In this document: piece after piece, positions 45,901-58,533 of the stretch
Position numbering within the stretch: the first letter of the stretch is position 1
Layout of the letters: each line of letters starts with the position of its first letter
NCBI GenBank assembly: GCA_015143295.1
Contig: CM026551.1
Location: 50,208,034 to 50,272,033, forward strand
DNA length: 64,000 nucleotides
Direction of reading: 5' to 3'
DNA from: Tetracentron sinense
Lineage: Eukaryota; Streptophyta; Magnoliopsida; Trochodendrales; Trochodendraceae
Made by a program: the position numbers and the translations under genes
Notes under the pieces: model-generated
What the model was told of the DNA's origin: nothing
The model's database searches: none
Seen by the model: only the letters and a program-made list of their open reading frames with translations

Positions 45901-47225
45901 GATTTAGTCTATGGGTACTCCTAAATATACTCCCATATATACTCCCGAATCTCAACCATCCATAGTTAATCATCAAGGGTCAAGATTAATGCTGAGGTGG
46001 TATGCTTTTGAGAAAGTAAGCCAAGCCACACTGAGCCTCATTCCTTTATTTTTGACAATGCCTAATATGCCCTTAAAAGGGGTTTATACCTTCGAAGGTA
46101 TCTTCTCCTTCCCTGGTGCGTCACAGTGTCTTTGCCTTTAACAGAAGAAAAAAGAAGCAACTGCATACCACGAGGAAGACCAAGATGCCCATCTCCAGAG
46201 TAATTTCTGGCCACTGGAAATCTGTAATTGTACTGGAGAACCGTGACACCCTCCTTCCCTACCATCCCCACTTCAAATCCTCAATGTAGATCCCCAAACC
46301 AAACTCAAACCCAAAATCCTAATTTACTCCTACATGAATCATTTGCTGCCGTAGAAATAGAATATGAGGATCTCCACCAAAATTCAATAAACTAAACCCC
46401 ACAACTGAACAAGCCGAAACCATGGGCCAAAGAATCAACTACATAAGAGGATGGAAAATAAACCCTACAGAAAATCAATAATCCACCATTCTTGAACTAT
46501 ATTTGCTCAAGGGGAAAATTATAGATTTTAGGGGGAAATGGAGAGATAGAGAGAGACAGAGGAAAGAAAGCGACAAATCGAGAAATCCATTGCCATTAAG
46601 AACTTGGGGAAAATTTAAAAAAAATAGAACAAAAATAATAATAGCAATAATTAATGCAAATAAAGAGAATGACCAAAAAAAAAACCCTATACATGAAATT
46701 AGAAGTTTACTCACTTACAGAGCAAAGATGGAGGACGGGCACCTATGAGAGATGAATGAAAGAGAATATGGACCAACTACTCTAAGGACTGGCGAGAAGG
46801 GCCACCTTAGTCTTCTTCAAAGTTTAATTACCGAAATTCTCACATCTTACATGCGAATGTGAGACCTTCCGTTAGTTGATCTACATTGAGGATTTGAAGG
46901 TTCAGGGTCACCTTAGTCATCATTCCCTTAACTGCATGTTGGAGCCTTGATACTTTTGCAATGGCCTTTGTAAAGATGACGAATACAACACAACAACAAT
47001 GTCACTGATGCAGAGTGGAAGGTTCAGGGAAGGAGAAGATATCTCCGTGGGAACGAAGGTTAGGGCATATTAGGCATTGTCAAAAATAAAGGAATGGCTT
47101 GGCTCAGTACGGCTTGGCTTACTTTCTCAAAAGCATGCCACCTCAGCATTAATCTTGACCCTTGATGATTAACTATGGATGGTTGAGATTTGGGAGTATA
47201 TTTAGGAGTACCCATAGACTAACTC
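45901..47225. mobile_element. MULE-type element with ~200-bp terminal inverted repeats (1,325 bp)
   Basis: TIRs begin GATTTAGTCTATGGGTACTCC (left) and GAGTTAGTCTATGGGTACTCC (right, inverted) and extend about 200 bp each (45901-46118 and 47033-47225). Perfect 9-bp target duplications ATAAGATTA lie at 45892-45900 and 47226-47234. Nine-bp duplications with long TIRs are characteristic of Mutator-like elements. The internal 0.9 kb encodes no transposase and may be captured sequence. A related short MITE lies at 3578-3769. Confidence 0.85.
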
Positions 47226-47234
47226 ATAAGATTA

Positions 47235-47940
47235 TACTTCTCATTTGAATTCAATAAAAATTATCATGGATCCAAATTTCTGAAAAATAAAGTTAACTTT
47301 CCAATTTAAAAACAATATCCTCTTTTTAGCGTCTTTTAGGGATTAAGTCAAAAATATAACTTTCAAATGATAAGATATTTTTCAAATATTAAAATTTCAT
47401 AAATTCTACTGTATCAAACATTACCAAAAGCCCGACAAAAAAAGTCTCATATTGTAGTCTTCAAAATATTTTGATTTACATGGTCAAAAAGTGACGATGT
47501 AACAACAGTTCAACATAAAAAGGCTTACATTTAAGCTTAAAATTTATGGTTGTAATTCAATACATTCTTATTTAACTCATTAAATATAAGGTTTTAATAT
47601 CTAGATAAAATTGTATTTCTTATACTTGGCTAAGTGACTATGGTTTGTATTTTCATACATGTTTATTAGCACACACGTCTTTTTAACTTATAAAATTTTT
47701 AACTCTCATATGTATGGTTATATACATAGTTAGAGACCTTCATTTAGTTTATTTTTAGCTTATATTTGCATTAAAAAAAAAATTATGCAAGTTATATTAG
47801 TTTTTCCTTATGTATTGAAGTGTTTCTTAGCGTATCCTGATTTTTTCCACCATATCCATCTGATACAGTCTGATACGCCAATACTTATCCTGTTTTGGAC
47901 TTACCGATACAGCACCCGACACCGATATTTTGAACCATGG
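47235..47940. repeat. A/T-rich right part of the GATACG element
   Basis: Non-coding; ends with TCTGATACGCCAATAC, CCGATACAGCACCCGACACC and GAACCATGGTTTCGGCC. It is probably the other half of the element interrupted at 45901. Confidence 0.4.
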
Positions 47941-49479
47941 TTTCGGCCAACCCTATTACATATGCTGAAACGGTGTTTTAAATCCTTGATCTAGATGCTT
48001 GACTGTATATTAGAGGTCTACGTGGGTGTCAAACATTGTGATCTTAGTTCTAAACATTTTAGGATGCAGTTATGTAAGCTTCTTGGTTTAGGTTGTATTG
48101 TTGTAGAAGCTCTGATGTGACCTAGGTAACACACCCTCCTTGGTGCCATGCGCTTGTTAAAGCTAGGCCATCGTTGTGCCTGATAAGCTTAGGTGCTTAT
48201 CAGCCATGTCTAGGTTCTCCCTGGGAGACTTCTCTTATTCTACCACTTTGCTGCTTTCTTTGATGTGCAGTAGTAGTTAGTTTTTACGAGCCTAAGAGCA
48301 GTAGGTTCTTCAAACTGGTGCCAGACCTCGAATTTTGGTTGGAAGGTTGGCACCAGTTGGCCTTGGATTTTGATCTGTCGATAGTGGTTAGTTGGAAGCG
48401 GTTTGGATCTTTGGATGATACGTCTTTGGCCTGAGTATCCAAAATATTGTGGTATGGGAAATCACCTAACATGGAAGCACAGGTAGGACCCAAGGTTTCC
48501 TGTGACACCGAGTGATAGGTCACTGTCAAAAGTTTCTTATTCATCAAGTTGCTTCAAAAAATGTCTCGAATCCATACAAACCACTGTGCACTCACAGATT
48601 TGGTGACCCATCCCTTGATGCAAACTGAGGCATCACAAACTTGGTTTCAATCTCTCCATCAACAGTGAAGTCGAAACTAAGCATTGGGTTGGCTGCTTGT
48701 ACCATGGTATTGTCAAACAGTATGCCTGAGAATACATATAGGTCTTTGCACCAGATCAACTGGAATGACTGTCTTAACTGGCACCTCTTGCTTTACTGCA
48801 TAAGTAAACTGTTGTACATTTGGAAGATGTTTATCTGCGGAAAAGATCTAGATTTTTCTAATTATATACTTTTTCTCCTGATTCACATACAAATTTTGCA
48901 ATTGAATAAATATAGGATTTTCTCCTCAAATGTATCAGCTGATGAGATCTCCATTAGTTAGAGGTTCATGATCTAAACTGTGGAAACTGAATGATGCCCG
49001 TCGAACAAGAATCCCTATACAGAAGGAAAATCTAAAAGGATGTCAGTGAAGTGCTTGTTTTTATTTGTTGATATATGAAAGTAGAAAACTTACAAGTATG
49101 TTCTCTTTGGTAGAGCTGTTGCTTAAACTTTAAAATGGAAAGAGGTGGTTTATCTATGAAAATTTTCTTGTGCTTCAATGAAAAACCAATGGGTCATGGT
49201 AGAGGCAACATTCTTCTGTTGATGGGAAAAGGCGGAGCGAATGTTGCGTCTTTACTCATTTCTATGTGGATATAGCAGCAGATGTCGTGCCATTGGATTT
49301 GAATTGCTGGTGTAGCAATCATGTGGACTGGTTTAGTATCATTTGGGTACTGATAAACGTGACTGCTCATTCAAGTTGGTGGATGTTTTGTGTTCGCACT
49401 TAACAGAGGTTACTGGTGGAAGCTAAATTGGTGTATAACGAAGTTTTTGTATTCAGTTTAGTTCTGGGGCAGATATATG
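47941..49479. other. Intergenic, no gene recognised
   Basis: Short ORFs on both strands (such as 48284-48547 and 48641-48961) are interrupted and match no family I know. Composition is less A/T-rich than the flanks, so a decayed gene is possible but unsupported. Confidence 0.35.
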
Positions 49480-49493
49480 GGAAGCCTCAAGTT

Positions 49494-49667
49494 TTTTTTT
49501 TTTTTTTGGGTACCGGGGGGTGTCCCAACCTTGACAAGAGAAGGACTGGTCCCTTTGGATGCATGCAATCATCCGCAAACCACATGCATCTTGTAAGCCT
49601 GGGAGGAGTTGAACTTGAGACTTTGGAAATCTCTCCCAAGACCTAAACCAACTGAGCTACACGTATA
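49494..49667 (-). mobile_element. tRNA-derived SINE (minus strand)
   Basis: On the minus strand it begins with A-box TGTAGCTCAGTTGG, then B-box-like AGTTCAACTCC, and ends in an A tail (plus-strand T run 49492-49507). The flanks GGAAGCCTCAAGTT (49480-49493) and GGAAGCCTCGAGTT (49668-49681) agree at 13 of 14. Confidence 0.85.
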
Positions 49668-50182
49668 GGAAGCCTCGAGTTGTTGTGGCAGAAACAGAAT
49701 CAACATTTGTGAGTGAGGAAAGCAAGTCATGGTTCTCATATTGGCATATTCATTTTATCCTCGATTTTGATATTTTTAACTTCATAAGATTTCTAACTCA
49801 AATAATTGACATATAAATGTCAATCGACATGCCTGAAAATTTGTATTGTGAAACTGAGCCTGCCCGACATTATTCATACTGATTGCTTGTCTCGAGTACA
49901 GAGCGCTGTTGTTGGATCTCTACTTGAGGCTCATGTTAGCTTCTCTATGTTTGAAGATGAAGGTGCAAGATCCTAACTTCGAAAGCATAGGCATAACAGA
50001 GTCCGGCAATGCAATTGAACTTTGGTACCATCAACATAATTTATGAGATCATGGCCACTGAAAATCAACATGGCACTGTTTGGTGACCAATTCGGAGATA
50101 TGGAGTGAGTAGCAAGCACGTTGTGCCCTTTAAGACACAAAATTTTTATTGATGTCTCTTGTACTTTAGGGTTATGATGCTT

Positions 50183-50379
50183 TTTGTTTTGGGTAACTTG
50201 GGCTGTCCCCAACCCTTCGGGTCAGGACTAAGTCCCCGGGGGTGTGACAAGAACCTGCAACCCACCACATTAGGTAAGGCTGGAAAATTCAGGCAAGACT
50301 GGCCCCAAAGAGGGAGTGAGAAATGGAACCCAGGACCTCCCGGTTGGCGAAAGGCACGAACCACTGGTCCACCCCTTTG
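50183..50379 (-). mobile_element. tRNA-derived SINE (type A, minus strand)
   Basis: Minus strand: GGGGTGGACCAGTGGTTCG (A box), CCTGGGTTCCATTTCT (B box), CCTGACCCGAAGGGTTGGGG, then an A-rich end. Perfect 15-bp target duplications GGGTTATGATGCTTT lie at 50168-50182 and 50380-50394. Same family as 30429-30621. Confidence 0.9.
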
Positions 50380-50394
50380 GGGTTATGATGCTTT

Positions 50395-51084
50395 GTTATA
50401 TTAAAACTTCAGAGGAGAAATCACCTTACAAAATATATCCTTAGAAAAATCTTAATTTCGTATTTGGCACTAGGTTTTTGGGCGCTTCCTGGGAGAATGC
50501 TATGAGAAATCGATAACACTCCCTAGGCCAACACACACACGGACCCAATAGGCTGAACCCCCTCAACACCTAAATATACTTTTTTCAGCTACTTGTATAA
50601 TTTGTTCAATCAACAATTACTTTGTATCTATGTGTCCAATGCTGTGGGAGGGTAAAATTACCAAAGCACTTAGGGCGATTACCTGTCAAGCCCACCCTTT
50701 GGCTCAGCTTAGCTAAAATGCTAGAACTCTACCCTCAGCTTTGTTAATTCAGTACATTGCGAATCATACACCCTGCCACCACACCTATACACTCATCATC
50801 GAGCCACTTCAAATTGAATTGCGAATAGGAAGGAGCTGCGCCTTTCTCAGCAACTTCCTCTGCGATCTCGCTTGTGTGACCAGTACTGCCATGAACATTG
50901 CCGCCATTATCGCAATACCCTTCAACATTGCCATTTTTCTTCCTCTTGGCTCATTTCTTTTGTTGGTGACCCTTCATGTGATGGGTTGGGAAGATGTGGG
51001 GTTTGGGTGAGAGAAGGACATTTATTTTTGTATTACTTAAATTAACAAGGAATGTGACTTTTCAAAGTAACAGCATTAGAAATA
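50395..51084. other. Intergenic; one short signal-peptide-like ORF
   Basis: No gene I can support. The minus strand 50809-50934 could encode a 41-residue hydrophobic-start peptide (MAMLKGIAIMAAMFMAVLVT) with no known relative. Confidence 0.3.
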
Positions 51085-51390
51085 ATGTTTTAATAACCCG
51101 ACCAGGACTAGGCCTTGAACTGGCTAGGCGACTGGTTCAACCGCCCGAAAGAAACGTGGCCTTTTATACTTAAAAATATATTCATTCTTCTTTTTGACCA
51201 GTCTCATGGCTTTTCCTGGTTAAATCATCGATTTTCCGGTTGAACCTGCCGATTTTACCTGTTTACTTATTTTAGAATGGTTTTAGATATAGGCAGGTTT
51301 TGTTAATTTTAGGGACCAGTTGACTAGTCGGTTCAGGTTTTACCCAGTTCAACCGCCTAGTCAGTCTGGTTTTCAACACACTTATTATGA
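51085..51390. repeat. Probable MITE with GGTTTTCAA-type ends
   Basis: The left end GTTTTAATAACCCGACCAGG..CTAGGC is imperfectly mirrored by the right end GCCTAGTCAGTCTGGTTTTC. Target duplication not resolved. Confidence 0.45.
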
Positions 51391-51391
51391 A

Positions 51392-51420
51392 CTAGCAAAC
51401 ACCCCGTGCAATGCACGGGG
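51392..51420 (-). other. Helitron-like 3' end (hairpin plus CTAG)
   Basis: On the minus strand: perfect 8-bp stem CCCCGTGC/GCACGGGG with a 3-nt loop, then TGTTTG and CTAG (51392-51395). It is nearly the same as 31713-31739. A weaker relative lies at 51484-51507. Confidence 0.6.
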
Positions 51421-54400
51421 ATAAGATCAGACTCGAGAGAATAAATGCAATAAAAGAGAGAAAGAAAACGCTCTTATAAAAGCACTAGTGAGAAACCCAT
51501 GCGATGCACATAAATTTTAAGAGGAAAAAAGTTACAAGTAATTACATAAGAAGATATCAAAAATTCAATTGTATTTGCAATTAATAAAAAAAGTTAAAAC
51601 CTAAGAATAGAAAATAAGAGAGAGTGAGTGTATTTTATAGGATAATTTTGTTTCAAAATTTCAAAACTAATTAGATTTCAAAAGTATAATTAAATTTAAC
51701 AATTATATAGAAGATAATTAAACCTGACTCCATTAAACCCAAGTTAAAGGGTGTATTCATCATGTATAAAAATCAAAACATTAAAATTGGGATACTTTCT
51801 AATGACAGAGATGGATTGACAATCACAACGCCTCCCATTTATTAAATTTTTTTTTATAAGGTCCAGAGTAGGGTACCTTGCCTGCACATACATAAAAATA
51901 GGACTTTGCTAGCCACAGTTGCAAATCTTCCAAAGACGCAACTTGGTGGCTACAAATGTCAAACACTTCCTCCTGTATTTTACTTTTTAATTTGTAAAAG
52001 TAACAAACATCTCCACGTGTTATAACTCCTCTTGCATTTGTGGAAATGTTTGGAGTAAATGCGACTGTGGCTAGCACTCCTCATAGATAGATAAAAAAGG
52101 GTTAATAGAATTTTAATTAGGTAATCCTGACAAAACCATCAAGTAAAACCATCAAGTAAGAGGGTCTTAGAAATTTAGGACCAAATCAACCCACGATCCT
52201 TTAAAAAACATATTTCTAGGGGGCTGTAGAGGGCTGGCCTAGGTGCCTCATCGAAGGGGGCTAGTGTGGCAACCCTACTCATAATGTTGCACCATTTACC
52301 CATTTAGTGTGAGCTCAACATTAACTCAATGTTAATGTTAATCCGATTAAGATTTTTTTATATAAAAGAAACTGTACACATGCGTTTGTATTGTTGGTGG
52401 GACGTGACACAACACAAAAGACACCTTCACATTCACATGTTGATAATTCTCTTATAAAAATGTTTTTTCCATGTATTAATATTTATATAATTTCTCAATT
52501 TCGTTTTCTATTAAAACGATAAGAGAATGGAAGATAAAATGAAATGACAATTCATGTTTATTTTTTTATTTTTTCGAAATTTTAATTGTTTTCTACTAAA
52601 ATGACGTGAATGAAAGAGAAAATTATATCACTAACTTTTTCAAGAAAGGAAATACATTTGATGTGGTTCCCCTTCACGTTTGATGTGGCTCCCATCCAAG
52701 GTAAAGGGCGTCAGGTCCCATCCTCCTACCTTTGGCCGTAATAGTAATTCCGATGGGCGATAATCGTGTATACCTATATAGCAATCGTATGTCTTGATAG
52801 AATGAGAAATATATAAATTTGACTTAAAGTATCCTTTCAAACTAAGAAATATATAAATTTGACTTAAAGTGTCCTTTCAAACTAACGAAGTCAAAAAAAT
52901 ACCTCACAGTTTTGGGTCGTGTGTATCAAAAACTCTCTCAAGCAGTTGATGTGAGGCCATGTAAAATTTTCATGACCCAAAATGTTTCAACCTCTCTCTC
53001 CCCATTATATTTTTCATCTTCTCTCTCTAACAGAAATAGTAAGAATATCGTAACAAATCATATTATCATCTTAAAACCAGAGCTTGATCGGCATGGGGCT
53101 TCTACTTCTGTTTGGGAGATGGAAGAGGTGAAGAGGAAGAAACCACTGATTCTTGGTTAGGATAGGTTTTGCCAAGTAAATGAATCTACGTTGGTGTTGG
53201 TAGCAATAGACTCCATTAATAAACATAGCTCCAAAAATATTGCTTTTCAATTGCCCGCCTTTGGGGTTTTTAAAGAGGTGGGAGGATGTCTCGGGCACCG
53301 ATTAGGTGCGAGAGAGAAAGGCGAAGGGAAGAGAGGTTTGAGTTTGATAGGTCGAAAGGTAGAGGACGTTACATTTTTTTATTTTTATTTTTTACAGTGA
53401 GGACGTTACATTCAACCACATTTGCTTCCCTCTCAATGCAATCAATATGTCATTTAAATATTTTATTTAATAAAGGAGAATATTTAAGAGAGGCAAGAGG
53501 TGTAACCGATTACAAACCCCCTTAACTTAGAGGTGTAACCGATTACAAATCCCTTAAACTTCTTCTAACGGACAACTACAACCCCTCTCTCCATAATTGT
53601 CAACACTAATGCTAATTTGTGAGAAATTAATAGTGAGAGATGTGGGTTAATTAAAATAATGAGAGACAAAGGATTATGGGAGATAAATTGGGTGGAGTGG
53701 GCGGTAATGAACGTAGGTGGGGAGGGGGCTCATTAATTAGAATTTAAATAAATAATATTGGATGAGTTAGGAAGACCGATAGGAGAGAGAAAGAGTGACA
53801 TGTAGCATGACATGTGGCATCGACCTGAAGGGAGAATCGAGAGATTTGAGGTATGCCATGTGGCACCAACCAGCATATAGTATTAGTATAGATAGATACT
53901 GTCGGAGGACAGACGAATGGAGTGACCTGTATATCATATCACCATCTAAGGACAAGACCTGGGTTCCAATCCCAGGAGGCACATGTGGATCTTTGTAAGA
54001 GATACCAATAAAAGAGCATTGTAGGTAAGTTGACCTAGAAAAATAACTACCCATGAGTAAATTACACCCTTCAGGGTTTCAGAGTTGGCATTTAAGGACA
54101 ATAAAAAAAAGCGATTCGCTTTCATGTAATATAGTTTATTTGTTTTCTACAATGGTGTTGTCAAGTTATATTTAAAGCCATGATTCAATATAAAGGCTGT
54201 ATTGAAGAGCAACAGAAGATGGATCTCTCAAGTTATTATTTTTTAAAATTGATTTGTAAGGGAAGTGTGAGCTTAATCTAAACAATTTAATAAACTCTAC
54301 GTTATGATTTGTAGACTCTAATGACAAAACCATTAGTCATCCTATTTATCTTCTTCCAAACCCAAAACGAATTGGAAAAAACCATAAGTCATCCTATTTA

Positions 54401-55240
54401 TCTTCTTCCAAAACCACAAAACGAATTGGAAAAAACCATTAGTCATCCTATTTATCTTCTTCGAAAACCACAAACAAATCACATCCAGTAGCATTGGCTG
54501 AAGTTTGGTAACCCAAACCAAACTAAAGGCCCAGATTTGATACAATTCTTATAAACAATTGTGGCTAGAGAATAAGCATATGAATATAAAAACTGCATTT
54601 ACAATTGAAAACTTGTTTTGTTAATTTTGGCATCTGGTGTAGTGTTTTGGAGGTAGTGTTCTTGATTAACCATCTCTTTATGGTTGTACCTCTGGATGGT
54701 ATATGTTTCAAGTAACTTGAGGTCGTTGGTAACAGCAACCAAATTACTACTTAAATAAACAAAAGGATAATAGTAACTTTTACAAATTGGTTATCAGAAT
54801 TTGGGACATGGTTATAATACCAGGTCAATAGATTCGGTACCAAAGATTCTGAAACAAGGTCGTGTGAACTTCAATAAATGTTTTAAGCCTGCTGTAAGTG
54901 ATAAATCCAAATAAGAGTGTTTTTGGTCCTGTAAGTGTCACGAGATTTGCCAGATAGTTCACCAATTAATTAAGGTGAAAAGAAGAATTGAATCTGCTAC
55001 CTAAAACTGCCTGATTCCCACCAATTTATCATTGGACACACATAAACCATGTTTACTGAAGTAATATTGCAATTAATTGAAGGTAGAATATATCAAGCTT
55101 AGCTTCTTTTATTAACTTAACTTCAAGCTTCTTCTGGGATACCTATACGAAACTGAGACCATGCCTAGATACAAAACTGTCTAAAACCAATAGAGAAACA
55201 AAATAAAAACAGTAAGTATAAGAGAGAGACAGAGAGAGGA
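51421..55240. other. Gene-free stretch with tandem duplications
   Basis: No host gene recognised. It holds a perfect-length 40-bp tandem pair at 52806-52845 and 52846-52885 (one mismatch), a 33-bp-period pair (AGAGGTGTAACCGATTACAA at 53496 and 53529), and a 52-54-bp-period triplet (CATTAGTCATCCTATTTATC at about 54331, 54383 and 54437). Confidence 0.55.
54325..54475 (+). repeat. Tandem repeat, 52-54 bp period, 2.8 copies
   Basis: AACCATTAGTCATCCTATTT, TATCTTCTTCCAAAACC and AAACGAATTGG recur in the same order three times with few changes. Confidence 0.85.
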
Positions 55241-55406
55241 ACTACTCAAGTTGAAAGAACAATACAAAAACTTGATTGCATTTCTCTATCTCTTGATCCA
55301 TCTCCTCCTCCCCCCCTCTCGTTCTTGCTCCACTCTCTCTCCCATTCATTCTCTCTATCTCATTATTGGGTGTTGCGTGGACCTGGATATATACACGACA
55401 TCCAAA

Positions 55407-55409
<3 letters not shown>

Positions 55410-55443
<34 letters not shown>
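55410..55443 (+). repeat. (CT)n microsatellite
   Basis: Uninterrupted CT dinucleotide run, followed by an (AC)n run to about 55461. It generates overlapping spurious ORFs in three frames. Confidence 0.9.
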
Positions 55444-55447
<4 letters not shown>

Positions 55448-55492
55448 GACACACACACACAAATAACCACACCATTGGAATTTGCTGTAGAC

Positions 55493-55609
55493 ATGGAAGT
55501 ATCCTATCACCAAAAAATTCTCGTCTCTCTCTACTCCATCTTCCTATATCTCTCTTGCACTCTCCTTTCCCTTGAAAATACCCCTCTTATAAGTGTTTTT
55601 CTTAAATGA
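55493..55609 (+). CDS. Short ORF, signal-peptide-like (possible orphan first exon)
   Basis: 38 residues starting MEVSYHQKILVSLYSIFLYL, with a classical hydrophobic core that looks like a secretion signal. It follows a CT/AC-rich stretch resembling a plant 5' UTR and then stops. It could be the first exon of a gene whose remainder was lost to the repeat starting at 55628, or chance. No homologous domain is visible. Confidence 0.2.
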   Translation: MEVSYHQKILVSLYSIFLYLSCTLLSLENTPLISVFLK

Positions 55610-55627
55610 TAAAAATACAATAGTTGC

Positions 55628-55860
55628 AAGGAAGCTATGTATAGGGTAAGCTGCTTGCTTTAGGAAGCTCGTTTCTCATACTCACTTCCATTATGTCCCA
55701 TTGAATGGTCAAAGGAGGATATGTATTTGGGAAATGACTGGTTGGACCCGAGTCTACAACTTAGGATTAGACCCTGAGCAAATATCGTTGGGTTGGAACC
55801 TAAGGAACCTACTTCTCCACAAATATCTCATGTAAGATAAAATCTAAAATATTGAAAAAT
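55628..55860 (+). repeat. Dispersed repeat R1 (third copy)
   Basis: GGAAGCTATGTATAGGGTAA, TTATGTCCCATTGAATGG, TGGAACCTAAGGAACCTACT, ATCTCATGTAAGATAAAATC: the same ordered blocks as 12555-12830 and, inverted, 6349-6727. Confidence 0.6.
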
Positions 55861-55883
55861 TATACATTAGATTCTTTTAAGAG

Positions 55884-56294
55884 TAGGGTTGTCAATGGTC
55901 GGATCTTGATCCTGATCCAATTAGACAGGATCCTAATTCTATTATAGATCCGTCGGATCGGATACGGATCCAATATCTTGAATCCGATTATAATCGGACT
56001 GGGTTTGGATCTATAGTGATCCGATCCAATTAGATTATATATACTAATAATAATATTTTATAATTTTACTAATATATTATAATAGTAATCATAATTTTTT
56101 ATTTTTTATTTTTTATTAAGAAATTATTTTTTAGATATATTAATGTTAAATCGGATCGAATCTTGAATTGGTAATCGGTTCGGATTCGGATTGGATACTT
56201 CATAATCCGACAGATCTTGGATCGGATCAAATCTGTCGGATTCTTAATCGGACCAGATTCGGATCTAGGCAGATCTGATCCGTTGACAGCCCTA
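55884..56294. mobile_element. hAT-type MITE, TAGGGTTGTCAA ends (411 bp)
   Basis: TIRs TAGGGTTGTCAATGGTCGGATC and TAGGGCTGTCAACGGATCAGATC. Flanks TTTAAGAG (55876-55883) and TGTAAGAG (56295-56302) agree at 7 of 8. Both arms are dense in GGATCGGAT-like motifs. Confidence 0.75.
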
Positions 56295-56620
56295 TGTAAG
56301 AGGGGTATTTTTGCCGTTCGAGAAAAAAACGTGAAACAAATAAAAGGTGTATAATAGTCATTTAACACATGTAAGGCGTATTTTCGTCATTTGATAAAAT
56401 ATGTAAAGAGAGATATTTTATCATTTTGGAAAATATTTGTAATAGGGGTATATTTGTCATTTAAAGCATGTAAGAAGGAACAAATGTTGCTTACCGAAAA
56501 AAAGAACACATGTTAGAGAGGTAGTTTGACCATTCAATAAAATGAACATGTAGAGGAGTACATTTGTCATTTTGGAAAGACACATGTTAGAGGGGTATAA
56601 CCTGCTTAACAGGTTGTTTA
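56295..56620. repeat. Degenerate repeats of the ATTTTGTCATTT type
   Basis: TGTAAGAGGGGTATTTTTG-like and GTCATTTAACACATGTAAGG-like phrases recur about every 60-80 bp. A similar segment lies at 56860-56965. Confidence 0.5.
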
Positions 56621-56976
56621 AAGGCCTTTCAGGCCGTTTAGTAGAAGTAGCAGCTCTCTTAAGGAAGAAAAAACAAAAAATGGAAATAGTGGATCAAGAT
56701 CTAGATGAATCCCTATTTTATCTCTATCCACGGATTGAATGAAGATGTATCAAGTTGGCCATCGACCCCTCCAGCTGCTCTAGCCTAGTATAAAAGGAAT
56801 TGAGAGGAAGCCACCTCGGGACCGGCATTTCTTCATTTAAAAAATGCACGGAGTTAAATGGGGGGAGTTTTGTTATTTGAGAAAAAACGTAAATTGGGGG
56901 TATTTTGTTATTTTAAAATAAATGTAAGACATTCATTATTAACACATATAAGATGATTATTTTCGTAACATGGTCT

Positions 56977-57012
<36 letters not shown>

Positions 57013-58533
57013 GGTTGTGTGTGGCACCCACACGTGAAGCAACACCTCTCCCTCTCACTTTTTTGAGGTAACATAGGCTTTTTAAAAATTTACTCTCTAC
57101 ACCTAGAAAATTCTAGATGTAAAGAAACTTTCTTTTATATTATATATTATTGAACAATACCAGATACTTCAAAATGGGTGGAATGATGCAACAGATTTTG
57201 GTCTAGAAACTTAGTTAACAGACTAAAGTTAAAGTCAATAAGAACGCATTTATTTTATGATTAGCTTGGTCTTTTATGTATTTAACAGAGGCAAAGAGTC
57301 ATAGTGTAGTCAAACAGTTCGATCAAAGGGTTTGGCTGTGATCTAGCTTCAGATTGAGGGCCCTATTCTGCATGCATTCCAATTCACTGCCCTTCCCAAT
57401 ATGTCTAGTTTATGGTTTTTCTATGTTGTTATCAGCCACCAGGCTTACTTTCTTATGATCACCTGTGCTCTCTTTTAACATGTTTGTTAAAAATATCTTC
57501 CACTATTAATATATTATCTGATTTACTGATAAAAAAAATGGTTTAGTCAAAGGGTTCGGCTTTCATTACTTTGCAGTATTTAAGTTCTAGATTTAGTTAA
57601 CTCCATAGAGTTTAGTTTACTATGTAGAATATGTTCCATGTGTCAAGAAAGTTGAGCCTATAATATAATAAAAAGGGGAAGGGGCTGGTCATTCTAAAAC
57701 ATTGTAAGTTGTGATAAGAATTCTATAATTGAAGTCCTACATCCCCTAATAGAAGATTAGTTACCCCATTTTTGATCGGTAAAGAGGTGAATATATTAGA
57801 ATGAAAGGAAGTACATAAGACAAAAAAAAATGATTCACAAATAGTGAACCCAACTAGCTAAACAAGTCAACATCAAGCGTACAATGTAATAAAAGATTAG
57901 TTATTCTCCTTATCTTTAAGCATAGCCTAGAAGTAGGATACCTTGCTAGAACTTTCTGTAGTTATGTCAACAACTCTGTTTTTTGTTCCCCTTCGAAAAT
58001 TTCAGATTTGGGGCTTGTTCACCTTGCTGAGATTTTTTTAAGTGATATAGTATCCAATAATTCAATTTTGAGTATAAAAATCATACCACCCATGCTCTAA
58101 TAATGTCAATCCTACCATACTTGAGTTACATGTACAAAAATTACATGCCAGTCTAGAGCTCAAAAGAGCATGTATTTCCTCATAATCAAAAAGTAGTAAG
58201 ATTCGAATAGAACCTGGTTTCTGTCTCCCCTAATTTTACGTTGTCAAGTTTCAACTTAAATAAGCAGATCAACTAACAGGTTTAAGTTGTTAACAAGATT
58301 CTAAAGCATAAAGTTCCCAGCCGCCCCTTACAAACTTCTAAGCTCTAATTTATCTTACTTTTCTTCCTTTCAGGTATTGTGATAAATAGATGAAGTTAAT
58401 TTGGCAACTTCTTGTAGAGGGATCCAAGGGAATACAATACTTGTGATACTGTAAAATCCCAACACACTCATTGGACCAAACAATGCAGCAATTTATAATA
58501 TACTAAGAATGTAAAAAGGTCCTCTAGACAGAC
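56621..58533. other. Gene-free stretch
   Basis: A (TC)n/(CG)n microsatellite at about 56972-57011; the rest is A/T-rich and non-coding. No gene or element boundaries found. Confidence 0.45.

Noticed and set aside
49494-49667. Possible tRNA gene (GTAGCTCAGTTGG with a B-box)
   Set aside because: No cloverleaf with acceptor stem closes; A tail and target duplications show it is a SINE.
50809-50934. 41-codon minus-strand ORF with a signal-peptide-like start
   Set aside because: Too short, no mature domain or homologue known, and no gene context; mentioned only as a possibility.
55251-55575. Three overlapping ORFs rich in Leu-Ser
   Set aside because: Caused by the (CT)n microsatellite readable in several frames.
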